DNA of 7,006 nucleotides, taken from assembly GCA_927911235.1 (NCBI GenBank), contig CAKMOY010000180.1, forward strand, positions 1 through 7,006, written 5' to 3'. The notes beneath the pieces were generated by a model. That model ran no database searches. It saw only the letters and a list, made by a program, of their open reading frames with translations, and had not been told where the DNA came from. This document shows, piece by piece, positions 6,528-7,006 of the stretch. Position 1 is the stretch's first letter, and each line of letters begins with the position of its first letter. This DNA is from an uncultured Moraxella sp. Lineage in GTDB: Bacteria > Pseudomonadota > Gammaproteobacteria > Pseudomonadales > Moraxellaceae. The translations under genes and the position numbers were made by a program.

Positions 6528-7006
6528 TTAATGTAAATTATCCAAAATAATTTTCGCACATTGCTCGGTCGCTTGTGGATTGGCAAAGCTATAGGCTTTA
6601 TTTGCTATTTCAAGGATTTGTTTACGGTCAAGTTTTGCCAAAATATTTGCCAAATTATCAGCATTTAGCTCTTTTTGCGGTAATAAAAACCCTGCACCAT
6701 GTTCTGACAGGCTTTTGGCATTGGCGGTTTGGTGGTCATCAACTGCACTTGGCAACGGTACAAACACCGCAGGCAAGCCAACATTCGCCACTTCCGTCAC
6801 TGTCAAAGCCCCTGCACGGCATACAATCACATCCGCCCACGCATAGGCTGCCGCCATATTGTCAATAAACGGCGAAATATCGTATTTGGTTTTTTGTAAA
6901 TCGGCTTTGGCATACACCGCTTGCGTGTCTTCAAGGTTATTTTTGCCACATTGATGAAATACTTGCCACGCTGATGCCGTTGGCATGGATTCCAATTTTT
7001 TTTAAG
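6528..7006 (-). CDS. murG: MurG, C-terminal part, cut by the window and with an apparent frameshift
   Basis: MurG transfers GlcNAc from UDP-GlcNAc to lipid I, making lipid II on the cytoplasmic face of the inner membrane. About 155 residues of the C-terminal, UDP-GlcNAc-binding domain are present: WQVFHQCGK, then FIDNMAAAYAWADVIVCRAG and ALTVTEVANVGLPAVFVPLP, then DDHQTANAKSL, ending at TAA 6528. These match the E. coli protein closely, including the acidic residue of the ALTVxE segment and the HQxxNA segment. The frame is open only up to the A8 run (minus strand, 6996-7003), which is preceded in frame by TAA at 7002-7004. With seven A the sequence would read TTA AAA AAA TTG GAA (LKKLE), a sensible lead into the domain. 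A frameshift in that run is therefore likely, although the rest of the gene lies outside the window. The TTG at 6995 is not a credible start. Confidence 0.9.

Overview
The window carries the distal part of a dcw (division and cell wall) cluster, all on the minus strand. In transcription order, from high to low coordinates, it reads: 3' part of murG, murC, a short PIN-domain ORF, ddlB, ftsQ, ftsA, ftsZ, then a rho-independent terminator. The DNA is moderately AT-rich. The order murG-murC-ddl-ftsQ-ftsA-ftsZ is typical of Gammaproteobacteria. The divergent FtsA, the short FtsZ C-terminal peptide ending in DYLRRQQNK and the AT-rich spacers suggest a Moraxella-like member of the Moraxellaceae. That assignment is inference: no marker here fixes a genus.

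Layout. 6528-7006 holds the MurG C-terminal domain, whose frame is closed at the window edge by an A8 tract. 6388-6527 is a 140-bp spacer with a good sigma70-type promoter for murC, its -35 box inside an inverted repeat. 4925-6387 is murC, full length apart from one missing base near codon 78. 4660-4914 is an 84-aa ORF resembling the C-terminal half of a VapC-type PIN domain, with its own Shine-Dalgarno sequence overlapping the murC stop. 3718-4638 is ddlB. 3589-3717 is a spacer with a possible ftsQ promoter. 2809-3588 is ftsQ and 1498-2775 is ftsA. 1344-1497 is the ftsZ leader, with an extended -10 promoter and two tandem near-palindromes. 108-1343 is ftsZ, followed by a terminator at 61-92. 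No stretch longer than 300 bases lacks a gene, and I see no RNA gene, CRISPR array or insertion sequence.

How the genes work together. MurG, MurC and DdlB supply lipid II and its D-Ala-D-Ala terminus. FtsQ, FtsA and FtsZ build and anchor the division ring. Candidate promoters ahead of murC, ftsQ and ftsZ suggest a staged operon in which ftsZ receives extra transcription.

Most of the window is ordinary core genome. The points worth a second look are the two homopolymer-associated frameshifts in mur genes, the PIN fragment between murC and ddlB, the degenerate first phosphate-binding motif of FtsA with a divergent FtsZ tail peptide, and the repeats in the ftsZ and murC control regions. I found no convincing new multi-gene system.
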